Shown here: piece after piece, positions 7,547-16,457 of the stretch
Position numbering within the stretch: position 1 is the first letter of the stretch
Layout of the letters: every line of letters begins with the position of its first letter
Origin: Deltaproteobacteria bacterium
Lineage (GTDB): Bacteria; Desulfobacterota; DSM-4660; Desulfatiglandales; HGW-15
Length of the DNA stretch: 35,602 bases
Reading direction: 5' to 3'
NCBI GenBank assembly: GCA_016932115.1
Contig: JAFGDM010000045.1
Location: forward strand, 1 to 35,602
The notes under the pieces: generated by a model
The model's database searches: none
The model's input: only the letters and a program-made list of their open reading frames with translations
What the model was told of the DNA's origin: nothing
Position numbers and translations under genes: made by a program

Positions 7547-7654
7547 CTATTTATTCTTCTTTTCTTTTTTGAGTTTTCGTTTTTCCTTCGGCGTAAGAAG
7601 AGCTTTTTTCATCTGTTCCCTTTTGCCTTTATCCTTACTTCCTTTATCTGCCAT
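7547..7654 (-). CDS. small lysine-rich protein, conserved-looking, function unknown
   Basis: ATG 7654 is preceded by GGGAGGAAGG, an excellent ribosome site ending four bases before the start; this decides the start over an upstream in-frame ATG at 7729. The product is 35 aa, starts MADKGSKDKGKREQ and ends TPKEKRKLKKEKKNK. About half the residues are Lys or Arg and it has no cysteine, so it is probably cytosolic and helical or disordered, with possible nucleic-acid or ribosome contact. From memory, near-identical short proteins occur widely in deltaproteobacteria as hypothetical proteins; I cannot confirm this here. A perfect -35 TTGACA lies at 7714-7719 on the minus strand, with only a weak -10. 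Function not recognised. Confidence 0.7.
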   Translation of the reverse strand: MADKGSKDKGKREQMKKALLTPKEKRKLKKEKKNK

Positions 7655-7762
7655 ATTCCTTCCTCCCTTCTTCAATCGACCGTCACCTTTAAAATGACAC
7701 CAAGAGCACAATATGTCAATAAACCTCAAGCTCCATCGGCAATCGACCGCTCATCGGCGACC

Positions 7763-7791
7763 TTGCAACTTGGAAGAATGGGGGCTATACT
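7763..7791 (+). promoter_or_regulatory. sigma70-like promoter for the leader RNA and 44-aa ORF
   Basis: TTGCAA (7763-7768, 4/6) and TATACT (7786-7791, 5/6) are separated by 17 bases. Transcription would start near 7798, just before the structured region at 7821-7911, and run rightward. Confidence 0.5.
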
Positions 7792-7820
7792 CTTTTTTTG
7801 TAAATCGAGATGACTTCGCA

Positions 7821-7911
7821 CCTAAGAAGTCTCACTATCCGACGGCACGGAAAAAAGCGGCGGATGCAAGGGGTGAGAATCCTTAGGAACAGCGTCTCCT
7901 TTTATGGACGC
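7821..7911 (+). ncRNA. structured leader or small RNA candidate, unassigned
   Basis: Three helices nest concentrically: CCTAAG (7821-7826) with CTTAGG (7882-7887), TCTCAC (7830-7835) with GTGAGA (7873-7878), and TATCCG (7836-7841) with CGGATG (7861-7866, one G-U pair). The apical part is GA-rich. A second hairpin GCGTC (7892-7896) with GACGC (7907-7911) follows. The arrangement sits between a good promoter and a 44-codon ORF at 7962. I compared it by eye with c-di-GMP, TPP, glycine, cobalamin, SAM and fluoride riboswitch cores and found no match, so it may be a cis-regulatory leader or a small RNA. Confidence 0.45.
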
Positions 7912-7961
7912 AGCAGAAAGGACTTTTTGCGAAGCCCTCTGTGCTGGAGGTCTAAAAAAAC

Positions 7962-8096
7962 ATGTCCCTATTGAAAAACCTACCCCCTATGGCGGCATCC
8001 TTCGTGCTTGCAGCAAGCCTCATACTTTCGGGTCCGGCTTTAGTAAGTCCTTCGGTCAAATCGTGGGAAGATGAATGGGTCAAGGTGAAAATTTAA
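7962..8096 (+). CDS. small exported or membrane peptide ORF, unrecognised
   Basis: This ORF of 44 codons starts at ATG 7962, with GGAGG eleven bases upstream. The product begins MSLLKNLPPMAASFVLAASL and continues ILSGPALVSPSVKSWEDEW, then VKVKI. A basic start, a hydrophobic core (residues 10-28) and a small-residue end look like a signal peptide or single membrane helix, leaving a tail of about 14 residues. It follows the structured leader at 7821-7911 and lies 101 bp upstream of the nucleotidyltransferase gene. It might be a leader or regulatory peptide, a membrane micropeptide, or the remnant of a longer secreted-protein gene. I recognise no family. Confidence 0.35.
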   Translation: MSLLKNLPPMAASFVLAASLILSGPALVSPSVKSWEDEWVKVKI

Positions 8097-8197
8097 AATT
8101 TGTTTCCAATGGTCTCAATCCATAAGCCACAGCAAGAAAGGGACAACACCCAGTTTCAGTTTTCTTGGGATGCTTCAGGCGCTTTAGGCATTTACTC

Positions 8198-9100
8198 ATG
8201 AAAGCCATGATTTTAGCAGCCGGGTTAGGTTCAAGACTTCGCCCTCTCACGTACAAAAGGCCTAAAGCCCTGATGCCTATAGCTAACAGGCCCATTCTTG
8301 CGTGGAACATCGATTACCTTAAAATACAAGGTGCTACCGACATCATCATCAACGCTCACCATCACCATGAACAGGTGGTGAATTACGTTCGGGAAAATCC
8401 TCTCTCAGGGGTGAAGATTGAGACAAAGGTGGAACTTGAAATTTTAGGCACCGGTGGAGGAATCAAGAACGTTGAAGACTTTTTCAGCCCTGAACCATTC
8501 GTGGTGATGAACGCGGATATTCTTACAAATATTGATCTTAAAACCGCCCTTCATGATCACAGGAGCAGAGGGGCTTTTGTGACGCTTTTGCTTCACAAGT
8601 TCGAGCGATACAATCAGCTCCTGGTCGACAAAAACCTGAACATTATCGACATCGGCAAAACAGCCTCTCCCGGAAGATTGGCCTTTACCGGCATTCATAT
8701 CATGAATCAGGAGCTGCTCTCTTTCTTACCGGCCGGCGAATTCTCGGACATCATTGACTGCTACCGAAAACTAATCCGTGATGGGAAACCAATCAATGCC
8801 TATGTCTGCCAAAATCATTACTGGCGTGACGCCGGCAGCTTGACTGATTACACGGAAGCAAACATGGACTTCGCACGCACGCCTTTTCTCATCGGCTCGG
8901 GTTGCCGGATTCATTCCTCAGTCAGACTGTATGATTGGGCGATCATCGGTGACGGCTGCAGGATCGAGGAAGACGCTAGCATACGACGATCCGTTCTCTG
9001 GGAAAAAGTTGAGATCAAAAAGGGTGTTCACATCACGGACAGCGTCGTCACTTCCGGAACCACAGTAGCACGCCACTTGGCAAAGGAAATATCCACGTAA
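8198..9100 (+). CDS. NDP-sugar nucleotidyltransferase with left-handed beta-helix tail
   Basis: This cytoplasmic enzyme of 300 aa transfers a nucleotide from NTP to a sugar-1-phosphate. The N-terminal GT-A-like domain has MILAAGLGSRLRPLT followed by RPKALMPIANRP; VMNADILTNID is the metal- and sugar-binding segment. The last 65 residues contain hexapeptide-type repeats (IGSGCRI, IIGDGCRI, VEIKKGVHI), as in mannose-1-phosphate guanylyltransferase-like and GlmU-like proteins. MurU, which activates N-acetylmuramate-1-phosphate, is related but lacks the helix, and no AmgK-type kinase gene is adjacent, so the substrate stays open. I chose ATG 8198 because MKAMILAAG is the usual family start; an earlier in-frame ATG at 8165 adds an unrelated segment. 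The ribosome site is weak. Confidence 0.85.
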   Translation: MKAMILAAGLGSRLRPLTYKRPKALMPIANRPILAWNIDYLKIQGATDIIINAHHHHEQVVNYVRENPLSGVKIETKVELEILGTGGGIKNVEDFFSPEPFVVMNADILTNIDLKTALHDHRSRGAFVTLLLHKFERYNQLLVDKNLNIIDIGKTASPGRLAFTGIHIMNQELLSFLPAGEFSDIIDCYRKLIRDGKPINAYVCQNHYWRDAGSLTDYTEANMDFARTPFLIGSGCRIHSSVRLYDWAIIGDGCRIEEDASIRRSVLWEKVEIKKGVHITDSVVTSGTTVARHLAKEIST

Positions 9101-9163
9101 ACCTTAAAAGACCACATGTTTTAATCAATTGACCTTGAACGGATTTTCCTTTATGCAAGAAGG

Positions 9164-9343
9164 TAGCATTTTAGTAAATGACTTCGGTGCTTCGCTTCAG
9201 GGTTATACATTGAAGGTAACAATTTTTAAAACGAATAGATGCCGGCCCCGGGCATGGGGGTCCCTCTCAAAAACCCAAAATGTTATCAAAAAAATGGGAT
9301 TTGGAAATAAAGGGAATCTTGCCTGCGGTGCATTATAGCAAGT
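9164..9343 (+). repeat. copy A of an intergenic repeat
   Basis: Its first about 50 bases match 16237-16284 at roughly three of four positions. Shared blocks in order are CATTTTAG(T/C)AAATGA (itself a small hairpin, CATTT with AAATG), TCGG, GCTTC, TTATACAT, GTAACA, GCA(T/C)GGGGGTC and TATAGCAAGT. Copy A has about 70 extra bases between the last two blocks. It fills most of the gap between the nucleotidyltransferase and SH3 genes, ending just before the SH3 ribosome site. I see no transposase or terminal inverted repeats. Confidence 0.6.
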
Positions 9344-9362
9344 CTAGCCACGGGGATTGAAA

Positions 9363-10037
9363 ATGAGAAAGTCGCTTTTGGTTTTTTGCCTCTTGAGCTG
9401 TGCTATTCTGTATTTTCTGCCACCTTGCTGGGCCTCAAAGGCCTATCTAACCGACAGCTTCGAAGAATTTACCCTTCGCTCAGGACCTGGATATGAGTAC
9501 CGAATCATCACGATGCTTTCATCAGGCCAGGCTCTTGAGGTCCATGAATCACAAAAGGAGTGGAGTAGAGTCAGCCTACCGGGCGGTGACAGAGAAGGAT
9601 GGGTTGTCAGCAGATATCTCATCAATCGGGTGCCCTGGTCAATACAGGCAAACTCGCTCCGTGAAGAGAACGCTTCTCTTAAAGCAAAATTGTCCCAAAT
9701 CGAAAGCGCTTTCAACGAAGCCCGGCAAGAGAAGACCAAACTCGCCTTCGAGTTTGAGAAGAACTCCAAGCTTCTAGAGGAAACCACAGACCGTTATGAG
9801 AGCCTTAAGCAGGGAGCCGACGGCTACCTCAAACTTAAGAAAATCCATGAATTGAACGAGGCGGCTCTCAAGGCGGCCAGGGCGGACAATGAAAGGTTGA
9901 GAAAGGAGCAAGAAGAACTGAGATCTTCCCAATTGAATCAATGGTTTGCCACCGGCGCTCTCGTGCTTCTGTGCGGACTGCTTTTAGGCGTCATGATCGG
10001 GCGTCAACAAAAAACGCGCAAGTCTTTGTACACATGA
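9363..10037 (+). CDS. exported SH3-domain protein with coiled coil and C-terminal membrane anchor
   Basis: This 224-aa protein has the layout of the TIGR04211/YgiM-like family. It has a signal peptide (residues 1-24, likely cut after CWA), a bacterial SH3 domain (about 26-98, with LRSGPGYEYRIITMLSSG and GWVVSRYL), a charged coiled coil (about 105-190), and a C-terminal membrane helix near 194-214 followed by a short basic tail (RQQKTRKS). It is probably periplasmic and anchored in the inner membrane, where SH3b domains often bind peptidoglycan or other proteins; its exact role is unknown. ATG 9363 is preferred because GGGG lies seven bases upstream; TTG 9357 would add two residues. Repeat copy A lies immediately upstream, so promoter elements may reside in it. 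A short hairpin follows at 10067-10082. Confidence 0.85.
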   Translation: MRKSLLVFCLLSCAILYFLPPCWASKAYLTDSFEEFTLRSGPGYEYRIITMLSSGQALEVHESQKEWSRVSLPGGDREGWVVSRYLINRVPWSIQANSLREENASLKAKLSQIESAFNEARQEKTKLAFEFEKNSKLLEETTDRYESLKQGADGYLKLKKIHELNEAALKAARADNERLRKEQEELRSSQLNQWFATGALVLLCGLLLGVMIGRQQKTRKSLYT

Positions 10038-10066
10038 TCTCTCTTCGCTCAATAAAGATCTCAATT

Positions 10067-10082
10067 CACCGCCCGGTGTTTT
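10067..10082 (+). terminator. weak terminator-like hairpin after the SH3 gene
   Basis: CACC (10067-10070) pairs with GGTG (10075-10078) around GCCC and is followed by TTTT. It lies in the 60-bp gap between the SH3 gene and the convergent FmdB-like gene. The stem is only four pairs. Confidence 0.3.
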
Positions 10083-10097
10083 GTGAGGGAATGCACC

Positions 10098-10262
10098 CTA
10101 GCTTTTCTTAGAGGTAACGGTTTGAAACGAGGAAATCCGCTGTTTCACGTCCGTGCTCTTGCATTTCGGGCACTGTGTCTTCTTCTTTTCGTATTCTGAA
10201 ATCGACATGGTAAGTGAAAACTTTTTCTTGCACTTCCCGCAAACAAATTCATAGACGGGCAT
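10098..10262 (-). CDS. FmdB-family small zinc-ribbon protein
   Basis: This 54-aa protein starts MPVYEFVCGKCKKKFSL and carries two CxxC knuckles (Cys8/11 and Cys31/34) spaced as in the FmdB/CxxC_CxxC_SSSS zinc-ribbon family. It keeps the family's (S/T)xSIxEYE segment and the TSKKS end. FmdB was first described near formamidase genes as a putative regulator, but the biochemical role of the family is unsettled; one structural Zn(II) is expected. ATG 10262 has GAGGAGG about seven bases upstream. It stands alone, convergent with the SH3 gene and downstream of groL on the same strand beyond a terminator. The 150 bp upstream hold no promoter I would call. Confidence 0.85.
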   Translation of the reverse strand: MPVYEFVCGKCKKKFSLTMSISEYEKKKTQCPKCKSTDVKQRISSFQTVTSKKS

Positions 10263-10418
10263 CACAAACCTCCTCGCGCATGGAATAGGGAATCACAAAA
10301 GACTTCTTGACTTTTCGAAGCACACAATAATCACAGGCTCCTGCGCCGTGATATGGGACGGCACAGCAAAAAGTAACAGATGATAGAGTCGCGAGTCATA
10401 CCCTTCTTCCGGCCGCTT

Positions 10419-10447
10419 AAAACCCGGGCAGAAAAACCCTGCCCGGG
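10419..10447 (-). terminator. rho-independent terminator of groS-groL
   Basis: On the minus strand a nine-pair GC-rich stem, CCCGGGCAG (10447-10439) with CTGCCCGGG (10431-10423), closes a GTTTTT-containing loop and is followed by TTTT (10422-10419). It lies 24 bases after the groL stop. Confidence 0.85.
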
Positions 10448-10470
10448 CCTTTTCAGGTTGAAAAACGAAA

Positions 10471-12404
<1,934 letters not shown>

Positions 12405-12449
12405 TCCACAAACCTCCTCTTCAAATATTTAAACAGGTAAAACAAACGC

Positions 12450-12481
12450 TCCTCCCTTAAAATACATCGGCGGAGGGAGGA
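12450..12481 (-). promoter_or_regulatory. groS leader hairpin
   Basis: An eight-pair perfect stem, TCCTCCCT (12450-12457) with AGGGAGGA (12474-12481), encloses a 16-base loop in the untranslated leader, about 46 bases upstream of the groS start. It could influence mRNA stability or translation; its role is inferred only. Confidence 0.4.
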
Positions 12482-12535
12482 ACAGACTTTAAATTAACTT
12501 ACTGAATTCACTTGCGTAAAATGTAAATTTTGGAA

Positions 12536-12563
12536 ATTTTAAGCACCTTTTTTCTTTTGTCAA
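12536..12563 (-). promoter_or_regulatory. groS-groL sigma70-like promoter
   Basis: On the minus strand TTGACA (12563-12558) is a perfect -35 box and TAAAAT (12541-12536) a 5/6 -10 box, with a 16-base spacer. The start site would be near 12529, giving a leader of about 125 bases. It is divergent from the dodecin promoter about 50 bp away. Confidence 0.65.
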
Positions 12564-12612
12564 GAGCACTCTGTTTGGATCATTTCAGCTTTTTTAAAAC
12601 CCATCTTTACGG

Positions 12613-12641
12613 TTGACCCGTGAATCCGGTTCCTATATGAT
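12613..12641 (+). promoter_or_regulatory. dodecin sigma70-like promoter
   Basis: TTGACC (12613-12618) and TATGAT (12636-12641) are separated by exactly 17 bases, each matching the consensus at five of six positions. The predicted start lies about 50 bases before the dodecin ATG. Confidence 0.65.
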
Positions 12642-12699
12642 TCTCATACCGACCGGCCACTTCGGCCATGACACAAACATTTTTCAGAGGAGGTGTACC

Positions 12700-12918
12700 A
12701 TGTCCGGAAGCACGTACAAAATAATCGAACTTGTCGGAACAAGCACTAAATCCTGGGAGGAAGCAGCCAAGGTAGCCGTAGAAACGGCAGGTGTAAGCCT
12801 CAAGGACTTGAGGGTCGCCGAAATCACAAAACTTGACCTCACCATTGAAGACGGGAAAGTAAAGCATTATCGAGCCAGAGTCAACGTATCCTTCAAATAT
12901 CACGTAGGAGATGATTAA
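12700..12918 (+). CDS. dodecin, flavin-binding storage protein
   Basis: This 72-aa protein is homologous over its full length to dodecins: YKIIELVGTSTKSWEEAAK at the start, then DLRVAEITKLDLTIEDGKV and YRARVNVSFKY. Dodecins form hollow dodecamers that bind pairs of FMN, FAD, riboflavin or lumichrome and buffer or protect flavins. ATG 12700 is set by GAGGAGG just upstream. A stable GC hairpin lies directly after the stop. The gene is alone, divergent from groS. In a genome with flavin-rich oxidoreductases a flavin-buffer role is reasonable but inferred. Confidence 0.93.
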   Translation: MSGSTYKIIELVGTSTKSWEEAAKVAVETAGVSLKDLRVAEITKLDLTIEDGKVKHYRARVNVSFKYHVGDD

Positions 12919-12927
12919 ATTCCCTTG

Positions 12928-12954
12928 GGGCAGGAGCATAAACAGCGCCTGCCC
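12928..12954 (+). terminator. hairpin after dodecin, possible terminator
   Basis: GGGCAGG (12928-12934) pairs with CCTGCCC (12948-12954) around a 13-base loop, nine bases after the dodecin stop. No T run follows on either strand, so it may be an RNA-stability hairpin or a rho-assisted end. It lies between convergent genes. Confidence 0.4.
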
Positions 12955-13055
12955 TCCATCCCTCCGTCTTGTTTGGGAATAGGGAACAAAAAAGCGTTAC
13001 CGTCATTGCCGTTTTTCCTGTGAATACCCTGAAGAGCGTGAGCACCTCCAGGTAC

Positions 13056-14027
13056 CTAATAAATCTCGACTTTCCCTTTGTTTTTTAGGTTTCCTACAAA
13101 AGCGTCCTTTTCCTCCGTAAATTTTATTCGCCCGAGGTGTTGCTTGATTTTTTCTTTTGACTCTTCATAGGGCACCTTCCTTGCCGCAGTTCGATCTGTT
13201 ACCTTGATAAGGTGAAAACCGAAAGGCGTTACCACAATATCGCTAAGCTCGCCCGGCTTCAAAGAAAAAGCCGCATCCTCAAAAGGTTTTACCATCTTAC
13301 CCCTCTCGAGGTATTCAAGGTCTCCTCCCTTTTCCGCACTGGGACACTGAGAGAATTCTTTGGCCAAAGAGGCAAAGTCCTCTCCCTTCTCAATTCGCTT
13401 CCTGATAGCTTCCAGTTTTTTCTTCCCTTCCTCTTTGCGGACTGGATCGCTCTCAACTTCCGACTTGATGAGGATATGGCTTGCTCTCACCTTTTCTCTT
13501 TCTTCAAAGAATTCAGGATGACTGTCGTAAAAAGACTTTGAGTCTTCATCAGAAATGCTCACCTTTCCCAAAATCTCTTTTTCCAGCAGTTGCTGGATTG
13601 TCAGGTCCTTCCTAATTTGAGATCTCAAGCTTTCTTCGGAAAGATTCATCCGGCGCATTTCATCCTGAAAGGTCTCCTCGCTCGGATACTTCCCTTTAAG
13701 CGCATTTATTCTGTCACGAACCGCTTTTTCCTCCACCACCACCTTCTGATTCCGGGCTTCCTGATAAAGCAACTCCTTGTCAATAAGTCCGTTGAGAATT
13801 CGATTCCTTAGAACCGGCACCATATCAGGCCTGAGGGCTTTGCCTTGGGTGGAGAGGATATGTTGTTCGAACACAAGCATATGACGGTTGACCTCGTCGG
13901 CGCTGATGATGATCCCATTCACCGAGGCCGCTTTTCCCATGACAGGCTCTCCTTCTACGGCCAGCGCCCCTGAAAAAGCAGTAAAAAAGAGGGCGAAAGA
14001 GAGGTACAAAATTCTTTGTTTGCCCAT
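13056..14027 (-). CDS. SurA/PpiC-type periplasmic peptidyl-prolyl isomerase
   Basis: This exported foldase of 323 aa has a signal peptide (MGKQRILYLSFALFFTAFSG, likely cut after GALA), a SurA-N-like helical chaperone domain (about 35-165), then a parvulin domain (about 180-275) with RASHILIK, FASLAKEFSQCPSAEKGGDL and VVTPFGFHLIKV. Such proteins assist folding of outer-membrane or secreted proteins. ATG 14027 is chosen because AAGGAG lies 11 bases upstream and it starts the signal peptide; an in-frame ATG at 14099 would bury the signal sequence. It is the only foldase gene here, 137 bp downstream of the AsmA-family gene, probably separately transcribed or loosely coupled. It could equally be called PrsA-like; the number of parvulin domains (one) is less than in E. 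coli SurA (two). Confidence 0.9.
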   Translation of the reverse strand: MGKQRILYLSFALFFTAFSGALAVEGEPVMGKAASVNGIIISADEVNRHMLVFEQHILSTQGKALRPDMVPVLRNRILNGLIDKELLYQEARNQKVVVEEKAVRDRINALKGKYPSEETFQDEMRRMNLSEESLRSQIRKDLTIQQLLEKEILGKVSISDEDSKSFYDSHPEFFEEREKVRASHILIKSEVESDPVRKEEGKKKLEAIRKRIEKGEDFASLAKEFSQCPSAEKGGDLEYLERGKMVKPFEDAAFSLKPGELSDIVVTPFGFHLIKVTDRTAARKVPYEESKEKIKQHLGRIKFTEEKDAFVGNLKNKGKVEIY

Positions 14028-14164
14028 CGTAAACGTACTCCTTTCCTCGAAAGATTTTATCTGGTTGAAGTTTAAGGCTGATGCCCTGCGACACAGCAAT
14101 CCCTTTTAAAACCGAACAGTGAAGAAGTCATAGTAACACGCTCAGCTTTGGGCAATGAAACCTA

Positions 14165-16156
14165 TTACTTCCCCGACAACCCTTTCAATATGCCCCTGAG
14201 CTTTTCTTTCGTAGATTCTGTTTCGCCTTCCTGCGGGGTGAGAAGATCCTTTGGAGACGGTAGGGTCTTTTCCTTCAACTGCTGTTCGAGCATTCCTTTC
14301 AAATCCGGCTGAAAGCTCGGTGCGCTGAATGTTCCCTTAACAAGCACCGGCACCATAATCCCGCCCCTTTCCTTGGTGTCGCCCTGGCCTTTGAGGGTTC
14401 CCACAACCTTGGGCTCCACCCTTAAATCAAGAGATTCATCCACAAGATTTGCTTTGCCCTTGGCCGAAACCCTGACGAAAGGTGAGGCAAGACTCATTCC
14501 ATCCGTGTCGACTACTCCGTTGGTTAAAGAAAAAGGAATAATGAGCTCCGTGAAATCGGTGCGCGGTTTCTCGGTGCCTATTTGCTCCGATCGAAAGGCG
14601 GAAGTCACATTGCGAATCATTCCGGCCAGGTCGATACCCTTGACGGCCCCGTCCTGAAACACAAACTGCCCTTTTCCATTCAACGTTCTCTTGATCTCCT
14701 CCGGCTTATCGCCTGCCATGCTGATAGCTGCCTGAGCATCAGCAGTCCCTTCAAGAAAATCCTTTTTGAGTAGATCCTTAAGTAAGGGGCCTGCGTGAAT
14801 GTTCTTGGCCTGGAGGTTCATGGTGCTTCTGAGCACATCCTGGCGCACATCCATAGTTCCTTTTGCCGCCAGATTCCCTTCATAAAGCTTCGCTGCTAGA
14901 GGATCAAATTGAAAGACCCCGTTTCGACCCGTCACCCTCAGCTCGATCTCCTGAATAGTCATGCCCCCGGCATTGACCTTCCCTGCACGCACCTTCCCGT
15001 CCAAAGCCATTTTTCTAAGAGCGGTGTAATCCGTCTTCTTCGATCTGGGTTTTTCCACTATAAGGCCTGCCCTCTTTTGTTCCTCCGAAGGCGGAGGAAG
15101 ATAGCGGTCCAGGTTGATACTGTCCAGGCTCATATCAAAGGCAAGATCCGGCTTGGAAAAATCTTTGACAGTCGCGGAAAAAGCTAGTTTCGACTCATCC
15201 AGCTCCAGGATACCATCAGTCAGACTCACCTTAAGAGCGCTCCCTCGAATTTTGCTCTTCAGGCTCACACGGCTCAACACAGCCTCATCAGCCGTCACAG
15301 CGGGGAAAGGTATCCCTAAGGCGGCAAAGACCTTGCGTGGAGAAAAAGAATCCGCAGAAAGGGAAAGATCGAATTGAAGATCGGTCGTTACATCCTTCAG
15401 GTTTCCTTTGACATTCATCGTTATTTCTTTGAGCGCTTTTATCGACACATCCAGAGGGATCCGCCCCTTCCCCGGCTCCTTGCCCAAGGGACCCATCCAG
15501 CCATCAAGAGAAATAGGCATTTGATTCAGAATAGCCGAAAAAAGGAGGTTGACGGGTCGATCCAGAGAAACATTTTTTAGTTCAAGGAAGACGTCCGAAA
15601 TTTCGTGTTGCGACCCGGATCCATGTTCAATGTAGAGGAGCTCTCCGTTTCGCACGGCAAATTCACCGACCACGAGGCTCTTAAACGAAAAACTTTCGAC
15701 GGTCTCATCAGGCAAAGGTTGCTGCACCTTGCCTTCGGACGGCCTTTTATCATAACCTTTTCCAAACCCCTCCCAGTTCCCCCTGCCGTTCCTGTCTTTT
15801 TCCAACACGATCCTGGGCCCCTCGACGACAAAGCGCTGTACCTGAATATCCCTTGAAAGGAGGGGAAGCAGTTTCATTTTAGCGTCAAAGGATTTCACAA
15901 AAAGAAAATCCTTCTCCCTGAAGCCCGGAGGAGAGCCCATGTGAAGATCAGAAAAGGCCACGCCGGCCCAGGGAAAAAAGGAAAGCTTCATATCCCCTTC
16001 AATTGAGAACGGCCGACCGGTTGCACTCGCCACCTTTTTTTCAATTTCAGGTTTGTAGTGATTTACATCAACAAAAAGAGGTAAAAGAAAAAGTGCGGCA
16101 ATGACTAGAACAACCAATCCTCCGCCAATGATCAAAACCCATTTGAGCGCTTTCAT
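14165..16156 (-). CDS. AsmA-family protein
   Basis: This 663-aa protein has an N-terminal membrane anchor (about residues 4-27, LIIGGGLVVLVIAALFLLPL) followed by a long periplasmic region. The AsmA start DVNHYKPEIEKKVASATGRP and GDMKLSFFPWAGVAFSDL are clear, as is the C-terminal AsmA domain with KGIDLAGMIRNV near 515 and the terminal SKGKANLVDESLDLRVEPK-like block. AsmA-like proteins belong to the repeating beta-groove (Vps13-like) lipid-transfer group and affect outer-membrane lipid balance. It is divergent from the SCP2-like gene across 301 bp that hold repeat copy B. The ATG has only a weak AGG site. Confidence 0.9.
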   Translation of the reverse strand: MKALKWVLIIGGGLVVLVIAALFLLPLFVDVNHYKPEIEKKVASATGRPFSIEGDMKLSFFPWAGVAFSDLHMGSPPGFREKDFLFVKSFDAKMKLLPLLSRDIQVQRFVVEGPRIVLEKDRNGRGNWEGFGKGYDKRPSEGKVQQPLPDETVESFSFKSLVVGEFAVRNGELLYIEHGSGSQHEISDVFLELKNVSLDRPVNLLFSAILNQMPISLDGWMGPLGKEPGKGRIPLDVSIKALKEITMNVKGNLKDVTTDLQFDLSLSADSFSPRKVFAALGIPFPAVTADEAVLSRVSLKSKIRGSALKVSLTDGILELDESKLAFSATVKDFSKPDLAFDMSLDSINLDRYLPPPSEEQKRAGLIVEKPRSKKTDYTALRKMALDGKVRAGKVNAGGMTIQEIELRVTGRNGVFQFDPLAAKLYEGNLAAKGTMDVRQDVLRSTMNLQAKNIHAGPLLKDLLKKDFLEGTADAQAAISMAGDKPEEIKRTLNGKGQFVFQDGAVKGIDLAGMIRNVTSAFRSEQIGTEKPRTDFTELIIPFSLTNGVVDTDGMSLASPFVRVSAKGKANLVDESLDLRVEPKVVGTLKGQGDTKERGGIMVPVLVKGTFSAPSFQPDLKGMLEQQLKEKTLPSPKDLLTPQEGETESTKEKLRGILKGLSGK

Positions 16157-16236
16157 AGGAAACCTACTGTCCGACCCGAAACGAAAAATATTGTGCTATC
16201 GTTCGTTAAGTGGTAAGATCATTCTATATTTTTTTG

Positions 16237-16353
16237 TAACATTTTAGCAAATGATGTCGGCATTTTGCTTCGGGAGTTATACATGAAAAAGCTTCGTAAC
16301 ACTTTTTGAAAACCTCTTGAGCCTTAAGCACGGGGGTCTATACTATAGCAAGT
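16237..16353 (+). repeat. copy B of an intergenic repeat
   Basis: This is the shortest complete copy of the repeat described at 9164-9343, with the blocks CATTTTAGCAAATGA, TCGG, GCTTCGGGAG, TTATACAT, GCTTCGTAACACTTTTTGAAAA, GCACGGGGGTC and TATAGCAAGT in order. It occupies the middle of the 301-bp gap between the divergent AsmA and SCP2 genes and contains the best promoter match for the SCP2 gene at its right end. Confidence 0.6.
16317..16344 (+). promoter_or_regulatory. promoter of the SCP2 gene, inside repeat copy B
   Basis: TTGAGC (16317-16322, 4/6) and TATACT (16339-16344, 5/6) with a 16-base spacer. The start near 16351 gives a leader of about 107 bases before the ATG at 16458. Confidence 0.45.
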
Positions 16354-16457
16354 TTGAAGGGCTTTCGATTGATCCCTGGATTTTTTTCGTGTAAACTGCT
16401 TCCCGGAATCTCGGTATCCGACCATAAGGATCCATCAAGGGAAAGGAGCTTTGAAAA

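Noticed and set aside
7821-7911. c-di-GMP (GEMM) or other known riboswitch
   Set aside because: The conserved cores (for GEMM, GGCAAACC-GAAA-GGGACGCAAAGCC) are not present; only loose similarity (GGATGCAAGG) was seen.
9129-9338. 69-codon plus-strand frame in the 9.1-9.3 kb gap
   Set aside because: It lies almost entirely inside repeat copy A and has no protein-like features.
12405-12610. CIRCE operator upstream of groS
   Set aside because: GAGCACTC-like bases at 12564-12572 lack the paired TTAGCACTC arm.
12607-12939. 110-codon minus-strand frame over dodecin
   Set aside because: The plus-strand dodecin frame has a full family match, promoter and ribosome site; the antisense frame has none of these.
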